Origin: Sva-07 sp963747375
GTDB taxonomy: Bacteria; Actinomycetota; Acidimicrobiia; Acidimicrobiales; Ilumatobacteraceae
Length of the DNA: 64,000 nucleotides
NCBI GenBank assembly: GCA_963747375.1
Contig: CAVVFL010000011.1
Location: 310,001 to 374,000, forward strand
Direction of reading: 5' to 3'
The notes beneath the pieces are model-generated. The model did no database searches. It had not been told where the DNA came from and saw only the letters and a program-made list of their open reading frames with translations. Positions 1 to 8,579 of this stretch are shown here, in pieces. The position numbers were made by a program, and so were the translations under genes. Positions within the stretch are counted from its first letter, which is position 1. Each line of letters opens with the position of its first letter.

Positions 1-1
1 C

Positions 2-343
2 CACCTGGTCGCGCACGAGTGCACCGAATGCCGGGCCCGATTCTTCGATCGCCGCAATGCCTGTGCCTCGTGCTTCGGGACCGACTTCCGCACCGTCGAC
101 ATCGCCACCGAAGGCGAGCTCCGCACGTTCACGATCGTGGCGTTCGCGGCGCCCGGCGTCGAGGTGCCGTTCGTCTCCGGCGTGATCGACTGTGACGGCA
201 CGAGCGTGCGCGGCAACCTGCGCAACGTCGAGCCCGACGCCGATCACGTCCACACCGGGATGAGGGTCAGGCTGATCACGTACTCGCTCGGCACCGACGA
301 CAACGGCACCGAAGCCATCGGCTTCGCCTTCGAACCCACCTGA
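2..343 (+). CDS. DUF35-type zinc-ribbon/OB-fold protein (5' partial)
   Basis: The reading frame is open from the window edge, so the N-terminus lies outside; the TGA at 341-343 is the true end. The visible part starts with a zinc ribbon (C-x2-C-x10-C-x2-C, seen as CTEC and CASC) followed by a small OB-fold barrel. This is the layout of DUF35 acyl-CoA-associated proteins, which in known systems bind a thiolase/lipid-transfer protein or a MaoC-type hydratase and help hold the CoA substrate. A thiolase follows on the same strand after about 145 bases, which supports that pairing. The exact substrate (steroid side chain, fatty acyl or other) cannot be told from here. Confidence 0.85.
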   Translation, partial: HLVAHECTECRARFFDRRNACASCFGTDFRTVDIATEGELRTFTIVAFAAPGVEVPFVSGVIDCDGTSVRGNLRNVEPDADHVHTGMRVRLITYSLGTDDNGTEAIGFAFEPT

Positions 344-400
344 CCCGACACACACCGACCCGACAACCGACCAACCAACCCGCCAACCGACCCGCCAACC

Positions 401-452
401 CGTTTGCGTGACATTTCTGTTGGACCGTCCCAACCGAAGTGCAACGCAAACG
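401..452 (+). repeat. 52-base palindromic intergenic repeat, copy A
   Basis: Lies between the DUF35 stop and the thiolase start. The outer arms CGTTTGCGT and ACGCAAACG pair perfectly over 9 bases, and the centre carries GTTGG and CCAAC around a six-base loop. Overall 19 of 23 arm positions pair. The same 52-base design recurs at 54003, 55502 and 55575. Confidence 0.75.
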
Positions 453-488
453 ATGAGGTGAGGCCGAGACAATCGATATGGAGCAGTG

Positions 489-1698
489 ATGAGCACCAGC
501 GACGAGATCTGGATCCTCGGGATCAACATGACCAAGTTCGGCAAGCACACCGATCGCGACGTCGTCGACCTCGCATCGGAGGCCGTCATGGCCGCGCTCG
601 CCGACGGCGGGGTGACGATGGCCGACATGGGCGTGATGGCGGCCGGCAACCTGATGGGGTCGGGCGGCATCGGCCAGCAGATCCAGAAGCAGGTCGGCCA
701 GACGGGCATCCCGGTCTACAACGTGTCGAACGCGTGCGCCACCGGCGCCACGGCGCTGCGCACGGCGATCATGTCGATCAAGGCGGGCGAGTCCGACATG
801 GGCCTCGCCGTCGGCGTCGAGAAGCTCGCCGGCGTCGGACTCCTCGGTGGCGGCGGTCGCGCCAAGAAGGACGGCAACGAGTGGGAGCCGCAGGGCCGCT
901 ACGGCGCCGTCACGTCCACCGATGGCCGCATCGGCACCGACACGATGCCGGGCGTGTTCGCCCAGGTCGGCATGGAGTACGGCCACAAGTACGGCGGCGC
1001 CGACTTCGAGCTGTTCGCCAAGATCTCCGAGAAGAATCACGCCCACTCGACGCTCAATCCGTTGGCGGCCTACTCGAAGCGCTTCACGCTCGAGGAGATC
1101 ATGGGCGACATGATGATCGCCTACCCGAACACGCGGCCGATGTGCTCGGCGAACTGCGACGGCGCGGCGGCGGCGGTCGTCGTCAGCGGCGAGAAGCTCA
1201 AGTCGCTGTCACTCGAACAGCAGCGCCGCGCGGTCAAGGTGTCCGCGTCGGTGCTCACGTCCGATCCATGGCAGGAGGCCTGCCAGGTTCTCCCCGACGT
1301 GAACACCCTCACCCGCAACGCTGCGAAGACCGCCTACGAACAGGCCGGCATCGGGCCGGAGGATCTCGATCTCGTCGAGCTCCACGACTGCTTCGCCACT
1401 GCCGAGCTGGTGCACTACGACAACCTGGGTCTGTGCGAGGAAGGTGGCGCCGTCGACTTCTTCAACTCGGGCGCACCGTGGCGCGATGGAGCGCTCCCCG
1501 GTCAACGTGTCGGGCGGGCTCCAGTCGAAGGGCCACCCGATCTCGGCCACCGGCATCGCCAACATCTGGGAGGTCTGCCATCACCTGCGCGGTGAGGCCG
1601 GCGACCGTCAGATCGAGGGCGCGAAGGTCGGCCTCGCCCACGTGATCGGCCTCGGGTCGGCCTGCGGCGTCCACATCCTCGAGAAGTCCGCCGCCTGA
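489..1698 (+). CDS. Thiolase / lipid-transfer (SCP2-type) acyl-CoA thiolase, one frameshift
   Basis: Thiolase-superfamily enzyme, probably C-C bond cleaving on an acyl-CoA together with the preceding DUF35 protein. The N-terminal half carries the nucleophilic cysteine in NACATGATAL (C83). The C-terminal half has the GHPISATG histidine motif and the GSACGVHIL cysteine motif. The two halves lie in different frames: the first runs to about 1487 (FNSGAPWRDG), then reading must move by one base to continue as RSPVNVSGGLQSKG. The reconstructed protein is about 402 residues, normal for the family. ATG 489 is preferred over the overlapping GTG at 486 because GGAG lies six bases upstream. Because both catalytic halves are intact, the break looks like a sequence error or very recent mutation. 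Confidence 0.88.
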
Positions 1699-1702
1699 GA
1701 CA

Positions 1703-1717
1703 CGGGGTCTGACCCCG
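1703..1717 (+). terminator. Short GC hairpin after the thiolase
   Basis: CGGGGTC-T-GACCCCG, a perfect 7-bp stem with a one-base loop, five bases after the thiolase stop and just before the convergent USP gene stop. No T-run follows, as is common in high-GC actinobacteria. The same GGGGTCTGACCCC core recurs at 42962-42976. Confidence 0.45.
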
Positions 1718-1725
1718 CGACTCGT

Positions 1726-2190
1726 TCAACGGTCGGCGGGCGGGACGACGACGACCGGGCGGTCGCAATGGTGCACGACGTGGTGGCTCGTGCTGCCGAG
1801 CGCCTGCTCGTCGCCGACACCACGCGAGCCGACCACGACGAACGATGCCTCGAGATCACGACCGAGGTTCAGCAGCACATCCGCCGGGCTCCCGTAGACG
1901 ATCTCGGCCCTCCAGCGCAGCGCCGGATCACCCTGCAGGGCATGACACCACTCGGTACGCAACAGCCGCTCGATGTCGTCACGATGACCCTCGGACGGCA
2001 CGTGATGCCCCTCGATCACCGTCATCAGCCCCAGTGCGTGGAACACCGCGAGATCTGCGTCGAACGCTCGGGCGAGATCGGCGGCGAGGCCGAGGGCTCG
2101 CTGGGCGTTCGACGATCCGTCCACGCCGACCACCACCGGGCCCCGTCGAGCATCTGTCGCAGCCGTTGCGTCAGCGTCTTCGTTCGACAT
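1726..2190 (-). CDS. Universal stress protein (single UspA domain)
   Basis: A 154-residue cytoplasmic UspA-fold protein. The sequence shows the beta1 motif VVVGVDGSSNAQRAL, the ATP-loop type segment VVVGSRGVGDEQALGSTSHHVV and the closing strand PVVVVPP. ATG 2190 is preferred over upstream in-frame starts because GGAG sits eight bases before it. It is divergent from the beta-CASP nuclease with a 64-base gap. USP proteins bind ATP or act as sensors under hypoxia, starvation and redox stress. This is the first of four USP genes in 8.5 kb, so a shared stress role is likely, although I could not find a good copy of the DevR-like box in its own promoter. Confidence 0.93.
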   Translation of the reverse strand: MSNEDADATAATDARRGPVVVGVDGSSNAQRALGLAADLARAFDADLAVFHALGLMTVIEGHHVPSEGHRDDIERLLRTEWCHALQGDPALRWRAEIVYGSPADVLLNLGRDLEASFVVVGSRGVGDEQALGSTSHHVVHHCDRPVVVVPPADR

Positions 2191-2254
2191 GAACGTCTCC
2201 TTCGTGGGCGTCGACGACCGAACTGGCCGCTGCTTCGATCCTAGAGTCGACAGC

Positions 2255-3649
2255 ATGATCACCTTGGAGTTCCTCGGCGCAACCCGGACCGTCACGGGCA
2301 GTCGATTCCTCGTTCGAACCGACCAGGCGACGGTCCTCGTCGATGCCGGGCTGTTCCAAGGGACCAAACGCGATCGTCTGGCGAACTGGGAACCGTTCCC
2401 GGTCGACCCGACCACCATCGATGCGGTGGTCGTCACCCACGCGCACATCGACCACAGCGGCTGGCTCCCGGGCCTGGTGCGTGACGGCTATCAGGGACCG
2501 ATCTTCGCAACGCGCCAGACCGGTGAACTCTGCGCGATCATCTTGCCCGACTCGGCCCACATCCAGGAGGAACAGGCCCGGTTCGCCAACGAGCGCGGGT
2601 TCTCCAAGCACCACCCGGCCCTTCCGCTCTACACGTCGGACGACGCCGAGTCCGCACTCACCCTCTTCCACCCCGTCGATTTCGACACTCCGGTCGAGGT
2701 GGCCGACGGCGTCACCGCACGGTTCACGCCCGCCGGCCACATCCTCGGATCGGCAAGCGTGCACCTCACCCTCACGGAGGCCGCCGAGCCGACCGGGCCG
2801 GGGTCCGCCGCGACATCCACCGCCACGTCCACCACACTGCTGATCAGCGGCGATCTCGGTCGCGGCGACCATCCGCTGGTGCCCGGCCCGTTCACACCGC
2901 CGGCGGCCGACACCGTGCTCGTCGAGTCGACCTACGGTGATTCCCTGCACCCCGCACCCGACGACGAGATCGCCACACTCGCCGAGTTCGTCAGCCGCAC
3001 CGCTCGCCGAGGCGGCACCGTGTTGATCCCCGCCTTCGCAGTGGACCGCACGGAGGTGCTGCTGACGGTGTTGCGCGAGCTGATGGCCGCCGATCGGATC
3101 CCCCAGCTCCCGGTCTACGTCGACAGTCCGATGGCCCTTCGCGTGCTCGACATCTACCGCGCAGCCAATCCCGACGTCGACTTCGATCCGGGCGGCGGCC
3201 TGCACGAGTGCCCGTCGGTCGAGGACTCCAAGACGCTCAACGAACTGACCGCTCCCGCGATCATCATCTCCGCGTCGGGCATGGCCTCGGGCGGCCGCGT
3301 CCTGCACCATCTGGCGCGGCTGTTGCCGAATCACCGCAACTCAGTGGTTCTCTGCGGCTTCCAGGCCGCCGGCACGCGCGGCCGGTCGTTGTCCGACGGT
3401 GCCCGCACGCTCAAGATGCTCGGCCGCTACATCCCGGTGCGCGCCGACGTCCTCACGCTGCGGTCGATGTCGGTGCATGCCGATGCCGACGGACTGACCC
3501 GATGGATTGCGGCACTGCCGCGCACACCACGAACGGTCTTCGTGGTGCACGGTGAGCCCGATGCCAGCGACGCGCTCGCCGAGCGCCTCATCGACGACGG
3601 CATCACCGCGGTCGTTCCCCGACAGTTCGAACGGGTGCGGCTCCCCTAG
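2255..3649 (+). CDS. Metallo-beta-lactamase fold beta-CASP RNA nuclease
   Basis: A 464-residue protein of the CPSF/RNase-like metallo-beta-lactamase family. The zinc motif THAHIDHSG (H62, H64, D66, H67) comes early, followed by the HILGSA and ISGDLGRGDHPL metal-site strands. The beta-CASP domain follows (ESTYGD, SPMALRV, ISASGMASGGRVLHHL) and then the RNA-specificity C-terminal segment (SVHADADGLTRWI, VFVVHGEP). Family members cut RNA endonucleolytically or process 3' ends in the cytoplasm. Longer in-frame starts exist from 2189, but ATG 2255 begins right at the first beta strand (MITLEFLGA) and is preferred. Such nucleases are often co-located with USP genes in actinobacteria and DosR regulons. 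Confidence 0.9.
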   Translation: MITLEFLGATRTVTGSRFLVRTDQATVLVDAGLFQGTKRDRLANWEPFPVDPTTIDAVVVTHAHIDHSGWLPGLVRDGYQGPIFATRQTGELCAIILPDSAHIQEEQARFANERGFSKHHPALPLYTSDDAESALTLFHPVDFDTPVEVADGVTARFTPAGHILGSASVHLTLTEAAEPTGPGSAATSTATSTTLLISGDLGRGDHPLVPGPFTPPAADTVLVESTYGDSLHPAPDDEIATLAEFVSRTARRGGTVLIPAFAVDRTEVLLTVLRELMAADRIPQLPVYVDSPMALRVLDIYRAANPDVDFDPGGGLHECPSVEDSKTLNELTAPAIIISASGMASGGRVLHHLARLLPNHRNSVVLCGFQAAGTRGRSLSDGARTLKMLGRYIPVRADVLTLRSMSVHADADGLTRWIAALPRTPRTVFVVHGEPDASDALAERLIDDGITAVVPRQFERVRLP

Positions 3650-3670
3650 AAACGGCCCGCTCCACGGCCG

Positions 3671-3684
3671 ATGACATTCGACCC
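3671..3684 (-). promoter_or_regulatory. Candidate DevR-like box upstream of PPOX gene
   Basis: Reads GGGTCGAATGTCAT on the minus strand, 37 bases before ATG 3721 (centre about 43 bases upstream). It shares 10 of 14 positions with the box at 10318 and 11 of 14 with the one at 48117. Found by eye. Confidence 0.4.
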
Positions 3685-3720
3685 TTCACCACCACCGGCC
3701 GATCGTGTTGGATCAGTGCC

Positions 3721-4257
3721 ATGGACGACAGACAGCAAGCCACCGAGATCCTCAGCGAGTCGGAGTGTTGGGAACTGCTCGGCGAGGCCGCCGTTGGTCG
3801 GCTGGCTGTCGACATCGCCGGCCAACCCGACATCTTCCCGATCAACTTCATCGCCGACCACGGAGGCATCGTGTTCCGCAGCGCTGCCGGCACCAAGCTC
3901 GCGGGTGCGGTACTGAATCGTTTCGTGGCGTTCGAGGTCGACGGCTACCACCCGGGCGAACGCACAGCCTGGAGCGTCGTCGTCAAGGGCCAGGCCCGCG
4001 CGGTCGAACGGATGCAGGAGGTCTTCGATGCCGAGGATCTTCCCCTGTTCCCCTGGCTCGCCTGGGACAAGCCGAACTTCGTACGCATCGACCCGATGGT
4101 CGTGACGGGCCGGCGATATCACATCGTCGACGAGGCGGTGCCCGATGCGTCGATCGGATGGGCCCACAGCGACGACAGCGAAGCCAGACGCCTCGCCGCG
4201 GAGGCCGAACCGGGCGCCCCCTTCCACCCGGGGGCGCCGAAGTTGCACGCCGACTGA
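3721..4257 (+). CDS. Pyridoxamine 5'-phosphate oxidase-like flavin split-barrel protein
   Basis: A 178-residue protein of the PPOX/flavin-reductase split-barrel superfamily. The opening helix and strands (ECWELLGEAAVGRLAVD, then DIFPINFIADHGGIVFRSA) and the segment AWSVVVKGQARAV are diagnostic. It is closely similar in sequence to the PPOX protein at 6258 (both have VGRLAV, DIFPxN, GxIVFR and AWSVVV), so the two are probably paralogues. It carries an extra tail of about 35 residues rich in Ala/Glu/Pro. Such proteins bind FMN, F420 or haem. It lies in the stress island, downstream of a candidate DevR-like box, and converges on the dehydrogenase that ends at 4265. Confidence 0.9.
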   Translation: MDDRQQATEILSESECWELLGEAAVGRLAVDIAGQPDIFPINFIADHGGIVFRSAAGTKLAGAVLNRFVAFEVDGYHPGERTAWSVVVKGQARAVERMQEVFDAEDLPLFPWLAWDKPNFVRIDPMVVTGRRYHIVDEAVPDASIGWAHSDDSEARRLAAEAEPGAPFHPGAPKLHAD

Positions 4258-4264
4258 GCGCTGC

Positions 4265-5261
4265 TCAGCCGCGCACCTGATTGCTGACCGGTCCGTCGGA
4301 CGAACACCGACGTGATGTTGTCGAGCGTCGTCTCGGCGATCGCTGCCAACGCCTCGCGCGTGAGAAACGCCTGATGCGCGGTGATCAGGACGTTGGGGAA
4401 CGTCAGCAGCCGGGCGAACACGTCGTCGTCGAGGATCTCCTGGCTGCGATCCACGAAGAAGAGGTCGGCCTCCTCTTCGTAGACGTCGAGTGCGAGCGAG
4501 CCGATCTGACCGGACTTCAGCCCGTCGATCGCCGCCTGCGTGTTGATCAGCGCGCCACGACCGGTGTTGACCAACATCGGTGCACGCTGCATCGCGGCGA
4601 CGGCATCGGCGTCGATGAGGTGCCGGGTGTCAGGCGTCAGCGGGCAGTTCAGGGTGATCACGTCGCTCTCGGCGAGCAGCTGGTCGAGTTCGACGTACTC
4701 GACGCCGAGTTCGAGCAGGTGGTCGTCGTGGAACGGATCGACAGCCACGACCCGGCAGCGCAAGTGCCACAGCAGTCGCGCCACGATGGCGCCGATCCGA
4801 CCGGTCCCGACCACCCCGGCGGTCTTGCCGGCGAGATCGAATCCGACCAGCCCGTCGAGTGAGAAGTTGCCGTCACGCACCCGGTTGTACGCGCGGTGGA
4901 TCCGCCGGTTCAGCGCGAGGATCAGTGCCAGCGTGTGTTCGGCCACCGCATTGGGCGAGTACGCGGGGACGTGCACGACGACCAGACCGAGGCGCTGCGC
5001 TGCGGCGAGATCGACGTTGTTGTATCCGGCGCACCGCAGCGCCACGCAGCGCACCCCCGCCGAACTCAGGGCCTCCAACACCGGGGCGGACACATCGTCG
5101 TTGACGAACACGCACACGGCGTCGGCGCCGGCCGCGAGCTCCGCCGTCGACGCGTCCAGGCGGGTGTCGAGGTACACCAGCTCGTGCACGTGCTGCGCGT
5201 TCGCTGCATCGAAGCCGACACGGTCGTACGGCTTGGTCGAGAAGATCCTGATGTCGGCCAT
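4265..5261 (-). CDS. D-2-hydroxyacid (D-lactate type) dehydrogenase, frameshift near C-terminus
   Basis: NAD-dependent D-isomer 2-hydroxyacid dehydrogenase, most like fermentative D-lactate dehydrogenase. Seen: LRCAGYNNVDL, the Rossmann motif GVVGTGRIGAIVA, NTGRGALINT with the catalytic Arg region, and the histidine in LITAHQAFLT. In the raw frame it would read through to 4119 and overlap the convergent gene by 139 bases. Moving one base near 4300 gives the normal family ending GPVSNQVRG and a stop at 4265, so I annotate that. The reconstructed length is 332 residues, typical. It starts 7 bases after the USP gene at 5269, so the two form an operon. Pairing with USP proteins suggests NADH re-oxidation when oxygen is short (inference). 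Confidence 0.87.
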
Positions 5262-5268
5262 GGTCGGT

Positions 5269-6105
5269 TCAGTGGGGGACGACGACGACGGGAATGAGGG
5301 AATCCTGCAGCAGCGACGTGCTCACCGAGCCGAGGACCTCTGCTGCGATGACGCCACGACCTCGTGCCCCGACAACGATCAGTCCGGCCGACCGGGCGGC
5401 CTCGCCAAGTGCGAGACGGGGTGCGTCGAGCACGAAGGACCGTCCGGTGCGGTGATCGACGTCGACCGCATCGATCGCCGCTGTCAGCGCCCGTTCCTGC
5501 TCGGCGACCTCGTCGGAGAATCGCTCGAGCGTCTCGCGCTCTCCGAGCCACGGCGCCACCTCCATCGCCGCCACCACCTCGACGGTGGCCCCGGTGCCGG
5601 CGAAGTGGAGCGCCCACCGCAACGCCGCAGCGGCGTTGTCGCTGCCATCGAATCCGACGACGATGCGCTCGCTCGGCTGCGGCGTCCATGCGGGCGGAAC
5701 GACGACGACGGGCGACGCTGCATGCGTTGCGCAATAGCGGCAGACGGAGCCGAGCCGATGCTGGCGGAGTTCACCGGTGCCACGTTGACCGACGACCAAC
5801 AGGTCGGCCGTCGCTGCCGCATCGACCAGAACGTGCGCGGCCTGACCCTCGATGACCCGTGGTGTCACGACGGTGCCCGAGCCGACCCCGGCGATCACCA
5901 GGTCGAGGTCGTGACCCGCCGTCGCGGCCAGACCCAATTCGTCGACGCCGAAGCCACGTTTCGCCGTCAGGAGCATCATCATCGCGGGCACGTGAAAGGC
6001 GGACACCGCCGTCACCTCGGCGCCGCGTGAGGGTGCGTGTTCAACGGCCCAGCGAAGCGCATCGACCGACGTACCGTCGACGCCAACGATCCAGTGAGTG
6101 GTCAT
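5269..6105 (-). CDS. Universal stress protein, tandem UspA domains
   Basis: A 278-residue protein with two UspA domains. Domain 1 begins THWIVGVDGTSVDALRWAV and closes with ADLLVVGQRGTGELRQHRLGS and PVVVVPP. Domain 2 begins RIVVGFDGSDNAAAALRWAL and closes with GLIVVGARGRGVIAAEVLGSV and PVVVVPH. Both keep the G-x2-G-x9-G(S/T) nucleotide-binding pattern. ATG 6105 is chosen because the protein starts directly at beta1; an upstream in-frame extension to 6426 runs antisense to the PPOX gene. It is divergent from PPOX 6258 across a 152-base region holding a candidate DevR-like box, and co-transcribed with the D-hydroxyacid dehydrogenase downstream. Confidence 0.94.
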   Translation of the reverse strand: MTTHWIVGVDGTSVDALRWAVEHAPSRGAEVTAVSAFHVPAMMMLLTAKRGFGVDELGLAATAGHDLDLVIAGVGSGTVVTPRVIEGQAAHVLVDAAATADLLVVGQRGTGELRQHRLGSVCRYCATHAASPVVVVPPAWTPQPSERIVVGFDGSDNAAAALRWALHFAGTGATVEVVAAMEVAPWLGERETLERFSDEVAEQERALTAAIDAVDVDHRTGRSFVLDAPRLALGEAARSAGLIVVGARGRGVIAAEVLGSVSTSLLQDSLIPVVVVPH

Positions 6106-6162
6106 GCTTCGAGTATCGCCGCCGAGTCGACGTTCCACCAGTGCCGAACGATGGTGCGCGCC

Positions 6163-6176
6163 GTGACCTAGGGCCC
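6163..6176 (-). promoter_or_regulatory. Candidate DevR-like box between divergent USP and PPOX genes
   Basis: Reads GGGCCCTAGGTCAC on the minus strand. It matches the box at 10318 (GGGCCAAAGGTCAC) at 12 of 14 positions and the mycobacterial DosR consensus (GGGACTWWAGTCCC) at 10 of 14. It could serve both the USP gene (start 6105) and PPOX (start 6258). Confidence 0.5.
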
Positions 6177-6257
6177 TTGCGCTCGTGGTGATGCCGAGCG
6201 ACGATCGAAGAGTGAGGGGAGCCCGTCGCCGCAACGTCGGTCGGAGGGAGATGTGAG

Positions 6258-6677
6258 ATGCAGTTCGAACCCGAACCGATGGAGCACCTGATCGAGTCGG
6301 CGTGCTGGACGCTGCTTCGCGCGACGCCGGTGGGCCGACTCGCCGTCCCGGTGCAATCGGGTGGGGTCGACATCTTCCCGGTGAATCACGTCGTCGATCA
6401 GGGATCGATCGTGTTCCGCACCGCACTCGGTTCGAAGTTGTCCGGGGCGACCGGCGCTCGCGAGGTCGCCTTCGAAGCCGACGGCGTCGACGAGAACGAA
6501 CGGGCCTGGAGCGTCGTCGTGCACGGCCGCGCCGAGCTGATCAACCGGCAGACGGATCTCTTCGACTCGTTCGAGCTGTCGGTGCGCCCCTGGCACCTCT
6601 CACACAAGCCGTTCTTCGTGCGTATCGAGGCTGCGTCGATCTCCGGCCGCCGATTCAGGATCAACCCGCCTCGCTGA
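6258..6677 (+). CDS. PPOX-family flavin split-barrel protein
   Basis: A 139-residue split-barrel protein. Seen: CWTLLRATPVGRLAVP, VDIFPVNHVVDQGSIVFRTA and AWSVVVHGRAEL, ending at KPFFVRIEAASISGRRFRI. It is a shorter paralogue of the protein at 3721 without the C-terminal tail. A strong GGAGGGAG ribosome site precedes ATG 6258. It is the first gene of a likely operon with the USP gene at 6700 (gap 22 bases). Likely binds a flavin or deazaflavin; substrate unknown. Its divergent promoter region contains a DevR-like box. Confidence 0.9.
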   Translation: MQFEPEPMEHLIESACWTLLRATPVGRLAVPVQSGGVDIFPVNHVVDQGSIVFRTALGSKLSGATGAREVAFEADGVDENERAWSVVVHGRAELINRQTDLFDSFELSVRPWHLSHKPFFVRIEAASISGRRFRINPPR

Positions 6678-6699
6678 CCGCTCACAATCGGAGGTTCCC

Positions 6700-7512
6700 A
6701 TGGTCCAGCACCTGATCGTTCCCGTCGACGGATCCGACGCCTCGTGGCTGGCGGCCGACGTCGCCGTGGCGCTGGCCCGGCACTGCGACACCAATGTCGA
6801 CATCATCGAGGTGGTCACCGATCCCGACGAGATCGCCGACGCGGAGGCCCGACTCGGCGACCGTCTCGGCCAGCACGACACCGAGGGCGTCGAGGTCGCG
6901 ACGAAAGCGATCGTCGCGGCCCAGAGCGTCGCCGCCGGTCTCGCCGACGAGGTCGATCGACACCCGGAGGTCACCGTCGTCATGGCGTCACACGGCCGCG
7001 GCCGGTCGGCCGCACTGCTCGGCAGCGTCGCCGAGGACCTGCTGCAACGCGTCTTCGGGCCGGTGCTGCTCGTCGGACCGCACTGCGCTGTCGGCGCGTT
7101 CGACGGCCCGATCGTCGTGACCGTCGACGGGTCGTCGGCGTCGGAGTCGGTGCTGCCGCTCGCTGCGGCGTGGGGCATCGAACTGCGCGCCGAGCCGTGG
7201 ATCGTCGAGGTCGTCGAGCCCGACCTCCAGACCTCCGGCGACGTCGACCAGGCGGCCTATCCGGCGCGGCTCGCTCGCAGGCTGGCTGCCGACTCGGGGC
7301 ACCCGGTGCAGTTCGAGGTCCTCCACGGCCACGACGTCGTCGTCCAGATCACGGACTTCGCGGATTCGCTCCATGCGTCGGTGGTCGTCGCGTCGACGCA
7401 CGGGCGAACCGGCATGAGCCGACTGGTCACCGGGAGCACCGCTGCCGCAATCGTGCGCCACGCTCATTGCCCGGTGCTGCTCGCTCGACCGCCGCACGTC
7501 GCTTCGGCCTGA
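6700..7512 (+). CDS. Universal stress protein, tandem UspA domains
   Basis: A 270-residue tandem USP. Domain 1 starts HLIVPVDGSDASWLAADVA and ends in VTVVMASHGRGRSAALLGSV. Domain 2 starts PIVVTVDGSSASESVLPLA and ends with the classic SVVVASTHGRTGMSRLVTGS and PVLLARPP. A CGGAGG site lies eight bases before the ATG. It follows the PPOX gene and precedes the sensor kinase (7566) on the same strand, so PPOX-USP-kinase may be one transcript. Domain 1 lacks a clean G-x2-G-x9-G loop, so ATP binding there is uncertain. Confidence 0.93.
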   Translation: MVQHLIVPVDGSDASWLAADVAVALARHCDTNVDIIEVVTDPDEIADAEARLGDRLGQHDTEGVEVATKAIVAAQSVAAGLADEVDRHPEVTVVMASHGRGRSAALLGSVAEDLLQRVFGPVLLVGPHCAVGAFDGPIVVTVDGSSASESVLPLAAAWGIELRAEPWIVEVVEPDLQTSGDVDQAAYPARLARRLAADSGHPVQFEVLHGHDVVVQITDFADSLHASVVVASTHGRTGMSRLVTGSTAAAIVRHAHCPVLLARPPHVASA

Positions 7513-7565
7513 GCTCAGGGCGCGAGCACGGCAACCCGCCGGCCAGGGCTTATCATCAGGAAGGA

Positions 7566-8540
7566 ATGGACCACGACCAGTTCGCCGGAGCGCTCTTCGA
7601 CTCCAGCCCCGACGGCGTGATCGTCGTCGCCGGCGACGGCAAGATCCTGCTGGCGAATCCGATGTCAGCGTCGATGTTCGGTCGCACCGTCGACGATCTG
7701 GTCGGCCGCTCGGTCGACGATCTCGTTCCGCTCGAGTTCCGCCACGCACACGCGCAACGGCGAGCCGAGTACGCCCACGATGCAGCCATCCGACCGATGG
7801 GCACCGGCCTGCGGCTGTTCGCCCAGGACGCCGGCGGCGGCATGTTCCCGGTGGAGGTGAGCCTGAGCCCGATCGTCGTCGACGGTGATCACCGCACGAT
7901 CGCCACCATCCGCGACATCAGCGATCGCCAGGCATTCGCCACCGAGATGGCGATGCTCCAGGACCGCGAGCGAATCGCCCGCGATCTCCACGACATGGTG
8001 ATCCAGCGCCTGTTCGCCGCCGGCATGAGCTTGCAGGCTGTCCAGGGCCAGGCACAGCCGCCCGTCGTGGCGGAACGAATCGCGAGCACGATCAACGAAC
8101 TCGACGACACGATCCGCGAGCTTCGGTCGGCGATCTTCCGTCTCGGCCAGACCAACGAGCATCGGAGCCTGTCGGCCCAGCTCACCGAGCTGGTGCACGA
8201 TCGTGCCCGCCATCTCGGGTTCGAGCCCGACCTCCGCCTCGTGGGCGACATCGATCACCTGCCCGACTTCATCTCCGACCAGCTGGTCGCGACGATCACC
8301 GAAGGGCTGTCGAACGTGGTGCGCCATGCCCAGGCGACGTCGGCCACCGTGCACGTCGAGCACGTCCACGACCGACTCTCGCTGTCGATCGCCGACGACG
8401 GCCGCGGACTGCCGGACGAACCGAAGCGATCGGGGGGCCTGTCGAACCTGATGTGGCGTGCCGCCGAACTCGGTGGAACCTGCACCGTGGACTGCAACGA
8501 CCCGACGGGCACCGTGCTGATCTGGACGGTGCCGGTCTGA
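7566..8540 (+). CDS. PAS-domain histidine kinase, DevS-like catalytic core
   Basis: A 324-residue soluble sensor kinase. An N-terminal PAS domain (about residues 5-125, SPDGVIVVAGDGKILLAN) is followed by a HisKA_3 dimerisation domain with phospho-accepting H142 in RERIARDLHDMVIQRLFAAG. A HATPase follows (N-box ITEGLSNVVRHAQA, G-box ADDGRGLPD). The HisKA_3 helix is very close to that of mycobacterial DevS/DosT, but the sensory part is one PAS domain rather than two haem GAF domains. No transmembrane segment is visible, so the signal is cytoplasmic. Its presumed partner, the DevR-like regulator, lies convergently 39 bases away. AAGGA precedes ATG 7566. Confidence 0.92.
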   Translation: MDHDQFAGALFDSSPDGVIVVAGDGKILLANPMSASMFGRTVDDLVGRSVDDLVPLEFRHAHAQRRAEYAHDAAIRPMGTGLRLFAQDAGGGMFPVEVSLSPIVVDGDHRTIATIRDISDRQAFATEMAMLQDRERIARDLHDMVIQRLFAAGMSLQAVQGQAQPPVVAERIASTINELDDTIRELRSAIFRLGQTNEHRSLSAQLTELVHDRARHLGFEPDLRLVGDIDHLPDFISDQLVATITEGLSNVVRHAQATSATVHVEHVHDRLSLSIADDGRGLPDEPKRSGGLSNLMWRAAELGGTCTVDCNDPTGTVLIWTVPV

Positions 8541-8579
8541 CCCACCCCGGGGCCCGGCCCGACGACCCGGCTCGGCCGT

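Noticed and set aside
2171..3334. 387-codon open frame on the minus strand
   Set aside because: Lies entirely antisense to the beta-CASP nuclease, with low-complexity Gly/Arg/Asp composition and no motif; a GC-rich shadow.
4540..6030. 496-codon open frame on the plus strand
   Set aside because: Antisense to the D-hydroxyacid dehydrogenase and USP genes; Arg/Ser-rich with no recognisable domain.
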